Below, one piece after another: positions 17,706 through 27,884 of a stretch of 64,000 nt of DNA; position 1 is the first letter of the stretch, and each line of letters starts with the position of its first letter. A program made the position numbers and the translations under genes. Under the pieces are notes generated by a model. The model searched no databases. It worked only from the letters and a program-made list of their open reading frames with translations, and was not told the origin of the DNA. Origin of the DNA: a bacterium GBS-1 (GTDB lineage: Bacteria; Synergistota; GBS-1); contig LEKQ01000007.1 of the NCBI GenBank assembly GCA_001443005.1, positions 62,001 through 126,000 on the forward strand. The letters run 5' to 3'.

Positions 17706-18784
17706 CTGACGAGAGGACCAAGAGCTTAGGGTTTGACTTGGAGGGTAAGGATAAGGCAGGAAGCTTCGCTATGACCGATGATCAGATACTTTTGTCTTTG
17801 GTTAGGGAGAGCGGCCTTGAAGTTATGCCAATAGGGGAGGCGCTTGAGCGTTTACCAGAGGTTAGGGAGAAGTATTTCTGGAAGCTTATATCACCTGATG
17901 AGGATGAAATAACCAAGAGGGTTAATGAAGCTCCGCTGAGGGGGCTATTCGCTAGGGTTAAGAGGGGAAGAAGGGTGATCCTTCCCCTTCAAGCTTGTTA
18001 TATATTGCGAAGTGAGGCCTTTTCTCAAATAGTTCATAACGTCATAATCGCTGAAGAAGGAGCAGAAGTTCACTTAGTAACCGGTTGCTTTACATCCACT
18101 CATGTTTCTTCGGGTTCACATTTCGCTGTTACTGAAATATTCCTTGAGAAAAACGCCTTCTTAAGCTATAGTATGTTTCACTCCTGGGCACCTCAAGTTG
18201 AGGTCTTCCCTAAGAGTGCCGCTCTCATTGAAGAGGGGGCAATCTACGTTTCCAATTACGTTAGCTTAAGAGAGGTTAAGCAGATTAAGGCCTTTCCTAG
18301 GATGATAGTTAAGAATAATGCAGCTGCGAGAAGCTATTCAATCATATATGCTCCTAAAAACTCCTTTATAGATATAGGTTCTCATCTTGTCCTTGAGGGG
18401 GAAAACTCAAGGGGCGAGTCTATATCTAGGACAGTTAGCACAGGTGGAAAGGTTATAGCTCGTGCGAACCTTGAGGGAAAGGGTGCTAACTGCAGAGGGC
18501 ATGTGGAGTGCCATGGAGTTCTGCTTGAGAATGGAGGAGTGATAAGTGCTATTCCTGAGCTTACCGCCTTTCGAGATGACGTGGAGCTTTCCCACGAAGC
18601 CGCTGTGGGGAGGTTGAGCGAGGAAGAGCTGCTTTACCTTGAAGCCCGGGGCTTAAGTGAGGATGAGGCTAAATCCCTCATAGTTAGAGGGTTCATGAAG
18701 GTTGATATTCCAGGATTACCTCAGGAATTGAAAAAGGAAATGGATAAAATTATAGATATGACCATTGGAGGAAAGGAACTTTGA
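17687..18784 (+). CDS. sufB: SufB/SufD-family scaffold protein
   Basis: The 365-residue protein has the right-handed beta-helix core of SufB/SufD: VHNVIIAEEGAEVHLVTGC, AVTEIFLEKNAFLSYSMFHSW, then RGHVECHGVLLENG and the C-terminal ELSHEAAVGRLSEEELLYLEARGLSEDEA, which is diagnostic. It is shorter than the E. coli protein (about 495), as in minimal SufBC systems, because the N-terminal region is reduced. Cysteines in CFTS and ECHG could hold the nascent cluster. It overlaps sufC upstream and the epimerase gene downstream (TTGA). Confidence 0.92.
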   Translation: MQGDVLADERTKSLGFDLEGKDKAGSFAMTDDQILLSLVRESGLEVMPIGEALERLPEVREKYFWKLISPDEDEITKRVNEAPLRGLFARVKRGRRVILPLQACYILRSEAFSQIVHNVIIAEEGAEVHLVTGCFTSTHVSSGSHFAVTEIFLEKNAFLSYSMFHSWAPQVEVFPKSAALIEEGAIYVSNYVSLREVKQIKAFPRMIVKNNAAARSYSIIYAPKNSFIDIGSHLVLEGENSRGESISRTVSTGGKVIARANLEGKGANCRGHVECHGVLLENGGVISAIPELTAFRDDVELSHEAAVGRLSEEELLYLEARGLSEDEAKSLIVRGFMKVDIPGLPQELKKEMDKIIDMTIGGKEL

Positions 18785-19749
18785 TACTTGTCACCGGATG
18801 TGCTGGATTTATAGGTAGTAAGGTTACGGAACTTCTTTTAAAAGACGGAGCTGAAGTCTTCGGCATCGATGATCTAAATGATAGTTATGATGTTAGGATA
18901 AAGAGATGGCGTCTTTCCAAGCTATTAGATCATAGGGGCTTTAAGTTTAAGCAGATGGACATAAGTGAGTGGGAGGAAGTAGTTTCACTGTTTAGCTCTA
19001 ATCGTTTTTCTGCTGTTATAAACCTAGCTGCGAGGGCTGGTGTAAGAAGAAGTTTAGAGGATCCTTGGGTTTACCTTAGGACCAATGAACTTGGTAACTT
19101 AAACATATTGGAAGCCTGTCGTCGCTCAGGAGTTAGAAAGGTCGTTCTTGCGTCTACCTCGAGCGTTTATGGTTTAGAAGAGCTACCTTTTTGTGAGGAC
19201 GCTCAAGCGGATCGCCCCCTTTCTCCTTATGCTGCTTCTAAGAGGAGTGCGGAGTGCTGGGCATTCTCTTATCACCATCTATATAATTTAGATATAACTA
19301 TCCTGCGTTATTTCACAGTTTATGGTCCAGCAGGTAGGCCGGACATGAGCATATTTAAATTTATGAGGTTGATCTATGAGGGAAAGGATATAACGGTTTA
19401 TGGTGATGGAAATCAGGAAAGGGATTTTACTTATGTAGATGATATCGCTGGTGGAACCATTAGAGCTCTAAGACTTAGGGGTTTTCAGAGGATAAATCTG
19501 GGCAGTGATAGGCCGGTGAAGCTTAATTACGTTATATCCTTGATAGAGGATAGGATGGGCAAAAGAGCTAAGAGGGTTTATCTTCCACCCCACCCTGCCG
19601 ATGTTCCTAAAACATGGGCTAACATAAACCTTGCACGAGAGCTTCTTGGTTGGGAGCCTAAGGTGAGCATAGAGGAAGGGATCAAGAGGACAGTGGACTG
19701 GTTTATGAGCAATCTTGACCTAGTCCTTGAGGTGAACTTGCCTGAGTAG
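18781..19749 (+). CDS. NAD-dependent sugar-nucleotide epimerase/dehydratase
   Basis: The 322-residue extended SDR has NAD-binding GCAGFIGS at the N-terminus, a GIDDLNDSYDVRIKRWR segment typical of UDP-glucuronate 4-epimerases, the catalytic STSSVYG Ser and YAASKRSAE Tyr/Lys, and a GNQERDFTYVDDI segment. UDP-glucuronate or UDP-glucose 4-epimerase is the best guess; dTDP-glucose dehydratase is less likely. It starts at TTG overlapping the sufB stop, an odd neighbour for Fe-S genes, so the co-transcription may be incidental. No glycosyltransferase genes surround it. Confidence 0.85.
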   Translation: MILVTGCAGFIGSKVTELLLKDGAEVFGIDDLNDSYDVRIKRWRLSKLLDHRGFKFKQMDISEWEEVVSLFSSNRFSAVINLAARAGVRRSLEDPWVYLRTNELGNLNILEACRRSGVRKVVLASTSSVYGLEELPFCEDAQADRPLSPYAASKRSAECWAFSYHHLYNLDITILRYFTVYGPAGRPDMSIFKFMRLIYEGKDITVYGDGNQERDFTYVDDIAGGTIRALRLRGFQRINLGSDRPVKLNYVISLIEDRMGKRAKRVYLPPHPADVPKTWANINLARELLGWEPKVSIEEGIKRTVDWFMSNLDLVLEVNLPE

Positions 19750-19751
19750 AT

Positions 19752-20510
19752 ATGGGATGGATAAAGTTCTTGGGAACCGCTGGTTCAAGGTTCGTTGTCT
19801 TTAAGCAGTTGAGAGCTTCTGGCGGTATATGGTTGAACTATGGTGGTAAAAACATCCTCGTTGACCCGGGACCGGGGTGTCTCGTTAGGTGTGTAGAGAG
19901 TAAGCCTAAGCTTGATCCCATGACCTTAGATTATATCTTTTTGTCTCACAGACATCTTGATCATTGCGCCGATATAAATACCATGATAGAAGCTATGACA
20001 GAGGGAGGATTTTCTCCAAGAGGGGTTTTATTCGCTCCCCTTGATGCCTTAGAGGGGGAGGATAGGGTCATATTTAGGTATCTCAGAGGCTATCTCAATG
20101 GGGTAGAGGTTATAAGTGGGGGTAGCTTCGAGTTGGACGGCATAGTTGTGGATGCTATACCTCTTGTTCATCATGGTGTTCAAACCTTTGGTTTCAGGTT
20201 CTCATCTTCAGGCGAGCAGACTTTGTCTTTTATCATGGATACTAGATTTTTTAGCTCAATTCCTGAAAGGTTTAAGGCTGATATAATGGTGCTAAGTGTA
20301 ACGCTTCATAGAAAAAGAGAGGATATAGACCATCTTTCCTTAGATGATGCTTTTAATATAATATCTTTGGCTAAGCCCAAGTTAGCTATTTTGACCCATT
20401 TTGGAAGGGGGATGCTTCTTAAGAAGCCTTGGCTCATAGCCGAGGAGCTCTCTAAGAGCACAGGTTTAAATGTGAAGGCTGCTTCTGATGGGATGAAGGT
20501 GGATTTTTAA
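19752..20510 (+). CDS. Metallo-beta-lactamase-fold hydrolase
   Basis: The 252-residue protein has MBL motifs LVDPGPG, SHRHLDHCAD (HxHxDH), VHHG and ILTHFGRG. A Cys follows the Asp-His of the main motif. Layout and the leading FLGTAGSR place it in the RNase Z-like/arylsulfatase-like MBL group; the substrate is unknown. ATG 19752 is only 2 bases after the epimerase stop. The gene ends directly at a strong 17-base-stem hairpin. Confidence 0.82.
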   Translation: MGWIKFLGTAGSRFVVFKQLRASGGIWLNYGGKNILVDPGPGCLVRCVESKPKLDPMTLDYIFLSHRHLDHCADINTMIEAMTEGGFSPRGVLFAPLDALEGEDRVIFRYLRGYLNGVEVISGGSFELDGIVVDAIPLVHHGVQTFGFRFSSSGEQTLSFIMDTRFFSSIPERFKADIMVLSVTLHRKREDIDHLSLDDAFNIISLAKPKLAILTHFGRGMLLKKPWLIAEELSKSTGLNVKAASDGMKVDF

Positions 20511-20547
20511 ATATGGTGACCCCCTTTAAAAAAGGGGGTCACCATAT
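20511..20547. terminator. Strong bidirectional terminator hairpin
   Basis: ATATGGTGACCCCCTTT pairs perfectly with AAAGGGGGTCACCATAT around a 3-base AAA loop. T-rich sequence follows on the plus side (TCTTTTCGTTTT), and TTAAAAATCC flanks the other side. It separates the convergent MBL and MhpD-like genes. Confidence 0.88.
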
Positions 20548-20558
20548 TCTTTTCGTTT

Positions 20559-21413
20559 TCACTTAATGTTGAACTTCAAGCTTCCAAGATCTCCATAAAC
20601 AGCGACGTAGCTTCCAGGGTTAGCCGGAACCATCTTTGTCATCGTCCCGGTTATTATTATATGTCCTTTCTTTAGAGTTTCCCCTTGGGAGAGAGCCTTA
20701 TTAACCAACCATAGTAAGGAATTCAACGGGTTTCCTAGTACATTCTTACCCGAACCTAGGGCCACGACCTTTCCATTAAAGTAAAGTTTCGCTTCGACCT
20801 TCGCAAGGTCGACCTTAAAGGGATCAAATTCCTTACCTTTGATTACCAGGAAAGTTCCTGCATCATCAGCTATAAGATCACTTCCCTTTAATCCCTTAAG
20901 ATCAAATCTAATATCGGGTATCTCTATAGCTATGAAGCCAGATTTTATGTATTCCTTAAGCTCATTTATGTTCTTTATTGGATTGTTTATATCCTTTTTA
21001 AGTATGAAGCCTATTTCTACCTCTATCATGGGTTTTATGGCTCTTTTACTTACCTTTACATCTAGGTCTGGTTTCCTTTCCTCAAGGATCATGTAATCCA
21101 AAAGCACTCCATAGGCAGGCTCCTTCATGCCGAAGTTCTTTTGGCTTACAGGATCTGTAAAAGCAGCCTTAAATCCTCTGACCTTCGCGTTATGTAAGGA
21201 TTTTAACCTGTTTACCACTAGTTTCTGAACAGCGTAAGCCTTTTCTGGATCGAAGTCGGGGTATCTAACTGATATGTGAGGCAAGGGTTTGAGTGTTGCT
21301 CTCGCTATAATTACCTCATCAGCTATAGTCTTTATATTCACCTTTGCTAGAGAAAGCGGGGTAACGATAAGAATGATGACCGCCACTAAATACAATATCG
21401 CTTTCTTTTTCAT
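20559..21413 (-). CDS. Exported MhpD-like (2-keto-4-pentenoate hydratase/FAH superfamily) protein
   Basis: The 284-residue protein opens with a signal peptide (KKKAILYLVAVIILIVTPLSLA) followed by the MhpD/4-oxalocrotonate decarboxylase fold. It contains VRGFKAAFTDPVSQKNFG, PMIEVEIGFIL, IEIPDIRF, DDAGTFLVIKG, GNPLNSLLWLVNKALSQGETLKKGHIIITG. The acidic metal-site region (EVEIG, EIPD) is retained. Homologues are normally cytoplasmic enzymes of meta-cleavage pathways, so export is unusual, and catalytic activity may have been replaced by ligand binding. It stands alone, with its own extended -10 promoter and a shared terminator. Confidence 0.8.
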   Translation of the reverse strand: MKKKAILYLVAVIILIVTPLSLAKVNIKTIADEVIIARATLKPLPHISVRYPDFDPEKAYAVQKLVVNRLKSLHNAKVRGFKAAFTDPVSQKNFGMKEPAYGVLLDYMILEERKPDLDVKVSKRAIKPMIEVEIGFILKKDINNPIKNINELKEYIKSGFIAIEIPDIRFDLKGLKGSDLIADDAGTFLVIKGKEFDPFKVDLAKVEAKLYFNGKVVALGSGKNVLGNPLNSLLWLVNKALSQGETLKKGHIIITGTMTKMVPANPGSYVAVYGDLGSLKFNIK

Positions 21414-21455
21414 CTCTCTTCCCTCCTTTAAGAAAGGTTTAACTTTTCTAATCTT

Positions 21456-21464
21456 ATTTTATCA
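21456..21464 (-). promoter_or_regulatory. Extended -10 promoter for the exported MhpD-like gene
   Basis: On the minus strand, TG-A-TAAAAT ends about 43 bases before ATG 21413, and an AAAGGAGGG SD lies between. There is no strong -35. Confidence 0.5.
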
Positions 21465-21473
21465 CTTTTTAAG

Positions 21474-21503
21474 TTGTTATAGCCTTGGGTTTTATGCTAA
21501 AAT
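21474..21503 (+). promoter_or_regulatory. Sigma-70 promoter with extended -10 for the PsbP-like gene
   Basis: TTGTTA (21474-21479), an 18-base spacer, then TG-C-TAAAAT with the -10 at 21498-21503. The start codon at 21540 is preceded by AAGGGAGGAGGG. Confidence 0.6.
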
Positions 21504-21539
21504 TTTAATATAGGGGTACCAAGGGAGGAGGGTTAAGGT

Positions 21540-22676
21540 ATGTTTCGAAAGCTTAGGGTAATAGAGATAATAGCGGTTTTAATTTTTATTTTAGGATTGA
21601 GCTTTTTCGCATTTTCTCAGGAGTTAACCTCCAAGACCCTCTTAAAGGGTAGGGTTTCGGTGGAGGTTCCTACGACATGGGAGGTTGAGGAGATTGAAGA
21701 TAGCTTTGTGAGCTTGATGCCCTCTAGTCAAGAGAGAATAGGAGTTTTTATATCTTTGCTTGATCTTAATGCTAACTTAGAGGAGGAGAAGAAAAAGGCG
21801 TTAAGCGAGATAAAGGAAAACGTTGATGCTACTTCTGCTCCTATCATGGTGAATAGTGGTAAGGTTACGCTAGGGGATGACCTGGAGGCAATGGCTGAGC
21901 TTTCCAACTTCTCTACTGATAAAGGAGAGAAAGGAAATATCGCACTCTATTTTGGGAAGAGCAAAAATAGCGCTTTTATAATTGCGGTTTTGGGGGAGGA
22001 AAAAGACTTCGATCGTTTTAGGGACCTTCTCATGAGAGTGGTAGGTAGCATTAGGTTTATGGCTGTCCAACCGGCTTCAACACAACAACCAACTCCGACA
22101 CAGCAGCCTGTTCCAACGCCTCAACCTGTTCCAGCGCCTCAACCCACTCCAGCGCCTCAACCCACCCCAACGCCTCAGCCTATGCCAGAGCTTCAAGCAT
22201 GGACTACATATACGGATCCGAAGGGGTACTTCAGTATAGGCATTCCCCCTGGCTGGACATATAATCCCATGGCTAATTCTAATGTGCCTGTTGGAGTTCC
22301 TTATGTTAATTGCGTATATGTTGAAAACAGTATAATAGTTGCGGATTTTTCCGTGATTGTGGAAAACATACCGTTGGGTTATTCCCTCCAAGCATATGCT
22401 ATTGCTGTTGAGACTAACTCCCTATCTAGATTCCCCGGTTATAGGAAGTACTCTGAGAACTTGCTTAATATAAATGGAAGGTATTTCATCAAAAGGGTTT
22501 TTTCTGCTTATGTAAGTAGTCCCACAGGTGAGCAGATTCCACTGTATGCTGAGCAATACTACTACGTTTCTAAGAACTTAGCCTACGTGCTTAATTTGGA
22601 GGCTTCGCTTAAAGACTATCAGCGCTTCTTAGATACGTTTAACTCGATAATTAGTACTTTCCAGCCCCTGAAGTGA
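21540..22676 (+). CDS. Secreted protein with two PsbP/DUF1795-like domains and a Pro-Gln linker
   Basis: The 378-residue protein has a signal peptide (1-27). Domain 1 (about 30-175) runs from GRVSVEVPTTWEVEE to VVGSIRF, the pattern of PsbP/MOG1/DUF1795-type folds. A linker of PTPQPVPAPQP repeats follows (about 180-218). Domain 2 (about 222-378) reuses the same theme: YTDPKGYFSIGIPPGWTY ... DTFNSIISTFQP. Domain 2 is probably a diverged duplicate. Envelope location is certain enough, but function is unknown. It is the first gene of a three-gene run with its own promoter. Confidence 0.72.
   Translation: MFRKLRVIEIIAVLIFILGLSFFAFSQELTSKTLLKGRVSVEVPTTWEVEEIEDSFVSLMPSSQERIGVFISLLDLNANLEEEKKKALSEIKENVDATSAPIMVNSGKVTLGDDLEAMAELSNFSTDKGEKGNIALYFGKSKNSAFIIAVLGEEKDFDRFRDLLMRVVGSIRFMAVQPASTQQPTPTQQPVPTPQPVPAPQPTPAPQPTPTPQPMPELQAWTTYTDPKGYFSIGIPPGWTYNPMANSNVPVGVPYVNCVYVENSIIVADFSVIVENIPLGYSLQAYAIAVETNSLSRFPGYRKYSENLLNINGRYFIKRVFSAYVSSPTGEQIPLYAEQYYYVSKNLAYVLNLEASLKDYQRFLDTFNSIISTFQPLK
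22095..22184 (+). repeat. Five 18-base tandem repeats encoding a Pro-Gln linker
   Basis: Units begin at 22095, 22113, 22131, 22149 and 22167, with consensus CCARCGCCTCARCCYRYY. Each encodes six residues of the type P-(T/A)-P-Q-P-(V/T/M). The first copy is most diverged. The linker length could vary between strains by slippage. Confidence 0.85.
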
Positions 22677-22695
22677 GGGTTTTGAAGGTCAACCT

Positions 22696-23703
22696 ATGAG
22701 GATGGATAAGGGTTTATACTTTAGTGGTTTAGCGGTGGCTCTGATAGCGTTCCTTGTTTTTATGCAAGGTTACGCGCTGGGCGTTGTGTCCTTTGTCATA
22801 TATGTTGAAAACAGGAATGGGGGAGAGGTCAAGCTCCTTGAAGCGGGAGAGTGGATAAGGTGCGGTAGCGTGGTTGCTCCAGCCGTTGAGTTTAATAAAT
22901 CTCCCTTCACCGCGTCTCAATGGGGGAGGGTGAATGAAGTTGTCGCTTCCGCGGTTAACGCTATACATATACTTAAGGAAGAGGGACTTTTGAGCATCCT
23001 TCCTAAAGGGGTCGTTTCTTCTGGGGCTAGTCCGGGAAGCTCTATATTGACTGATATTCGTACCCAGGAAAGCATTTTTGGGGGAGGGTACTCTCCCTTT
23101 GTTGGAAGTGAGGTCTCCTGTGAGCCATCCAAGGGAATTCCAAGGGAGCTCAAAATAAAAGTTTTAAAAGATAGATGCGATGTGGAGGAGCTAATCTTTG
23201 AGAACAAAGTAGGTGGGAAAATAATTGCTGTGCATTTAAGCGGCGTGGAAAGGGTTGTGGGTAAGGTTATAAAGCCTGTTGAGGGTGTTGGGAGGTTTCT
23301 TGGAAGCGAATATACTGGGGTAGGGAGAGTTAGAGCTAATCATCCTGGGGTTATATGTGTATCAACCTCTCCTTTGGGGGAGATGGGTGGCTTTCAGATA
23401 ATTCCCTACAGACACTCCTTAAGTCCAGAGATGATTAAGCTGGCTTGGGGACTAACGCAGTGGATGATAGTAGATGCTGAACCTGGTAGCTATCCGCTTT
23501 TCTATGAGACTATCCTGCCTAACTGGAATCCTGTAGCTATAAGAGCTAAGGAGTGGCAGAAGCTTCTTTTAAGGAGGAGCTTGGTTATGGTTAAGTTTGA
23601 TGGTGACTCTGAGTGGCGCTTTCTACCGGCTTTCTCGGGCAGAGATGATCATGCTCTTAAGGGGCTTAGATATATAAAGATAATCTTGCCACTTGTAATA
23701 TAG
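22696..23703 (+). CDS. Exported protein of unknown function
   Basis: The 335-residue protein has an N-terminal signal or anchor (LYFSGLAVALIAFLVFMQGYALG). The rest is a soluble alpha/beta-looking region with a Ser/Gly-rich segment (SSGASPGSSILT), scattered cysteines (in WIRCGS, VSCEPS, DRCDVE, VICVST) that could form disulfides outside the cell, and a late aromatic region (LAWGLTQWMIVDAEPGSYPLFYETILP). I do not recognise a family. It lies 19 bases after the PsbP-like gene and 15 before the UPF0173 gene, so it is probably co-transcribed with both. Confidence 0.65.
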   Translation: MRMDKGLYFSGLAVALIAFLVFMQGYALGVVSFVIYVENRNGGEVKLLEAGEWIRCGSVVAPAVEFNKSPFTASQWGRVNEVVASAVNAIHILKEEGLLSILPKGVVSSGASPGSSILTDIRTQESIFGGGYSPFVGSEVSCEPSKGIPRELKIKVLKDRCDVEELIFENKVGGKIIAVHLSGVERVVGKVIKPVEGVGRFLGSEYTGVGRVRANHPGVICVSTSPLGEMGGFQIIPYRHSLSPEMIKLAWGLTQWMIVDAEPGSYPLFYETILPNWNPVAIRAKEWQKLLLRRSLVMVKFDGDSEWRFLPAFSGRDDHALKGLRYIKIILPLVI

Positions 23704-23718
23704 GAGGGGGTGTGCTGG

Positions 23719-24405
23719 ATGGTGAAGGTTAGATTTCTGGGGCATGCTGCGTTTTATATTGAAGGTGAGGGACTTAAAGCTCTCATCGATCCCTTCTTGA
23801 CCAATAACCCTCAAGCTACGGCTAAACCCGAGGACTTCAAAGATGTTAATTATATCTTCGTAACCCACGGGCACGGTGATCACCTAGGGGATGCCATAGA
23901 TATAGCAAATAGGACTAAAGCTACGATAGTAACTGTTTTTGAGTTAGCTAACTATTGTGCCTCTAAAGGGGCTAAGGTCCACCCTATGCACGTTGGTGGA
24001 AGAGCTTCCTTTTCATTTGGTAAGGTGAAGCTTGTACCAGCTTCTCATGGCTCTGGAATAGCTGAGGGTGATAAGCTCCTTTATGGTGGGAACCCTTGTG
24101 GGTTCTTAATAACCGTTGAGGGGAAAAAGGTTTATCATGCTGGTGATACGGGACTTGTAGCAGACATGATGCTACTTAGGGACGAGGGTATTGACTTGGC
24201 CCTTCTTCCTATAGGTGGAAACTTTACTATGGATTTAGATGATGCCTTGAAGGCGGTTGAGCTCATAAAGCCCAAAAAGGTGATTCCTATGCACTATAAG
24301 ACCTGGCCATTGATTGAGGCAGATCCTGAGAAGTTCGCTGATGGGGCTAAAGCCTTAGGGGTCACTCCGATTCTTTTGAGGCCGGGTGAGGAAGTTACCA
24401 TATAA
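23719..24405 (+). CDS. UPF0173-type metal-dependent hydrolase
   Basis: The 228-residue MBL-fold protein starts FLGHAAFYIEGEG and carries LIDPFLTNNP, the metal motif THGHGDHLGDA, ASHGSG, YHAGDTGL and PMHYKTWP at the end. These positions match the UPF0173 (YtkL-like) family, whose substrate is unknown. ATG 23719 is preferred to GTG 23710 because AGGAGGGGG is 9 bases before it. The gene ends in a classic terminator. Confidence 0.88.
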   Translation: MVKVRFLGHAAFYIEGEGLKALIDPFLTNNPQATAKPEDFKDVNYIFVTHGHGDHLGDAIDIANRTKATIVTVFELANYCASKGAKVHPMHVGGRASFSFGKVKLVPASHGSGIAEGDKLLYGGNPCGFLITVEGKKVYHAGDTGLVADMMLLRDEGIDLALLPIGGNFTMDLDDALKAVELIKPKKVIPMHYKTWPLIEADPEKFADGAKALGVTPILLRPGEEVTI

Positions 24406-24410
24406 ACTGA

Positions 24411-24443
24411 AAGCCTCAGCCTTCTACAGGGCTGAGGCTTTTT
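24411..24443 (+). terminator. Rho-independent terminator
   Basis: AAGCCTCAGCC pairs with GGCTGAGGCTT (11 base pairs) around TTCTACAG, and the arm runs into TTTTT. It lies 5 bases past the UPF0173 stop. Confidence 0.92.
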
Positions 24444-24454
24444 AATCCTTCTTA

Positions 24455-24542
24455 TGGTGCCGGAGGCGGGATTTGAACCCGCACGGGTGAAAAACCCACT
24501 GCCCCCTCAAGACAGCGTGTCTTCCAATTCCACCACTCCGGC
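24455..24542 (-). tRNA. tRNA-Leu(GAG)
   Basis: The minus strand reads GCCGGAG at the 5' end (24542-24536), paired with CTCCGGC (24465-24459), discriminator A and an encoded CCA (24457-24455). The anticodon arm CTGTC-TTGAGGG-GGCAG gives anticodon GAG. The T arm is GCGGGTTCAAATCCCGC. A long variable arm (TGGGTTTTTCACCC) marks it as class II. It decodes CUC and CUU. Confidence 0.96.
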
Positions 24543-24553
24543 TCGCAATCTAT

Positions 24554-24582
24554 ATTATATAACTTTTCCTTGTTTTTTTCAA
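24554..24582 (-). promoter_or_regulatory. Sigma-70 promoter of tRNA-Leu
   Basis: On the minus strand, TTGAAA (24582-24577), a 17-base spacer and TATAAT (24559-24554). Transcription would start about 5 bases before the mature tRNA end. Confidence 0.8.
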
Positions 24583-24670
24583 GGCCCTCACCTTGAAGTT
24601 TTTGGTCAGCTCTTTAAATCTTTCTTTTGATAAAAGGCAGGGTATTTGTAGGACAAGGAGCGTTGCTTTC

Positions 24671-24699
24671 TTGACAAAGTGATGGGGGTATATTAAAAT
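24671..24699 (+). promoter_or_regulatory. Sigma-70 promoter of rplM-rpsI
   Basis: A perfect TTGACA (24671-24676), a 17-base spacer and TAAAAT (24694-24699). It is the best canonical promoter in the window, consistent with strong ribosomal protein expression. Confidence 0.85.
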
Positions 24700-24709
24700 T
24701 AGGAGCGTG

Positions 24710-24738
24710 CCTAAAAGAAAAGAGATGTTTTAGGGAGG
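24710..24738 (+). promoter_or_regulatory. Leader hairpin touching the rplM Shine-Dalgarno
   Basis: CCTAAAA (24710-24716) pairs with TTTTAGG (24728-24734) around an 11-base loop. The GG of the right arm is the beginning of the GGGAGG SD (24733-24738). L13 represses its own operon in some bacteria, so an autoregulatory leader is plausible. With only 7 base pairs the fold is marginal. Confidence 0.4.
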
Positions 24739-24746
24739 AGATAAAG

Positions 24747-25190
24747 ATGCTAGGAAACAAAACATACATACCTAGGCCGAAGGAGATAGAGAGAAGGTGG
24801 TTCATAATCGATGCTACGGATAAGCCCTTGGGGAGATTGGCAGCGAAGATAGCTTATATCTTGAGGGGAAAACATAAAGCTATATATACGCCTCATCTTG
24901 ATACAGGCGATTACGTTATCGTTATAAACGCTGAGAAGATAAAGCTTACGGGGCAGAAGCTCACAAAGAAGGAGCTTTATAGTTATTCGGGTTATCCGGG
25001 TGGCCTTAAGGTGACCACCTATGAGAAGATGCTCCAAAAGGCTCCGGAAAGGATAATAGAGAGAACCGTTTGGGGAATGCTTCCGAAAAACAGATTGGGT
25101 AGGAAGATGTTTAAGAAGCTTAAGGTTTATCGGGGGGAGGAACACCCTCATCAGCCTCAAAAGCCCGAACCTCTGGAACTGGATCTATAA
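24747..25190 (+). CDS. rplM: 50S ribosomal protein L13
   Basis: The 147-residue protein contains [38 protein letters not shown] and the [22 protein letters not shown] signature, ending with an HPHQPQKP segment. Length and order are normal. ATG 24747 follows GGGAGGAGATAAAG. rpsI follows 15 bases later, the universally conserved pair. Confidence 0.98.
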   Translation: MLGNKTYIPRPKEIERRWFIIDATDKPLGRLAAKIAYILRGKHKAIYTPHLDTGDYVIVINAEKIKLTGQKLTKKELYSYSGYPGGLKVTTYEKMLQKAPERIIERTVWGMLPKNRLGRKMFKKLKVYRGEEHPHQPQKPEPLELDL

Positions 25191-25205
25191 GGAGGGAGAT
25201 AAGGT

Positions 25206-25601
25206 TTGGAGAACAAGTGGATTTATTATGGGACAGGAAGAAGAAAGACTGCGATAGCTCGCGTTTGGATGAAGCCAGGAGAGGGCAACATAGTAGTCAA
25301 CGGGAAGAGCTTGGATGAATACTTTCCAAGAGAAGCTTGGAGGATACATGCTCTTGAGCCCTTGAAGGCGTTAGGTAAGGAGAGAGAGTTCGATATCTAT
25401 GTTAACGTTAGAGGTGGAGGGCTTTCTGGTCAAGCAGGGGCTATAAGGTTGGGCATAGCGCGCGCCCTTTTGCAGTATGATCCAGAGATTAAGCCTGCTT
25501 TGAAGAAAGAAGGCTTCCTCACGAGAGATCCGCGCATGAAGGAGAGAAAGAAGTACGGAAGGATGAAGGCAAGAAGGCTATACCAGAGCTCAAAGCGTTA
25601 A
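25206..25601 (+). CDS. rpsI: 30S ribosomal protein S9
   Basis: The 131-residue protein runs from [15 protein letters not shown] through [40 protein letters not shown] and ends QSSKR, the conserved Lys-Arg tail that reaches the ribosomal P site. It starts at TTG 25206 with GGAGGGAGATAAGG as SD. The terminator lies 7 bases after the stop. Confidence 0.98.
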   Translation: MENKWIYYGTGRRKTAIARVWMKPGEGNIVVNGKSLDEYFPREAWRIHALEPLKALGKEREFDIYVNVRGGGLSGQAGAIRLGIARALLQYDPEIKPALKKEGFLTRDPRMKERKKYGRMKARRLYQSSKR

Positions 25602-25608
25602 GGGTAAT

Positions 25609-27868
<2,260 letters not shown>

Positions 27869-27884
27869 GATATCCCTCCCTTCC

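Noticed and set aside
22095-22184. Tandem 18-base repeats as a CRISPR-like array
   Set aside because: No unique spacers; the units are in frame and encode a Pro-Gln linker.
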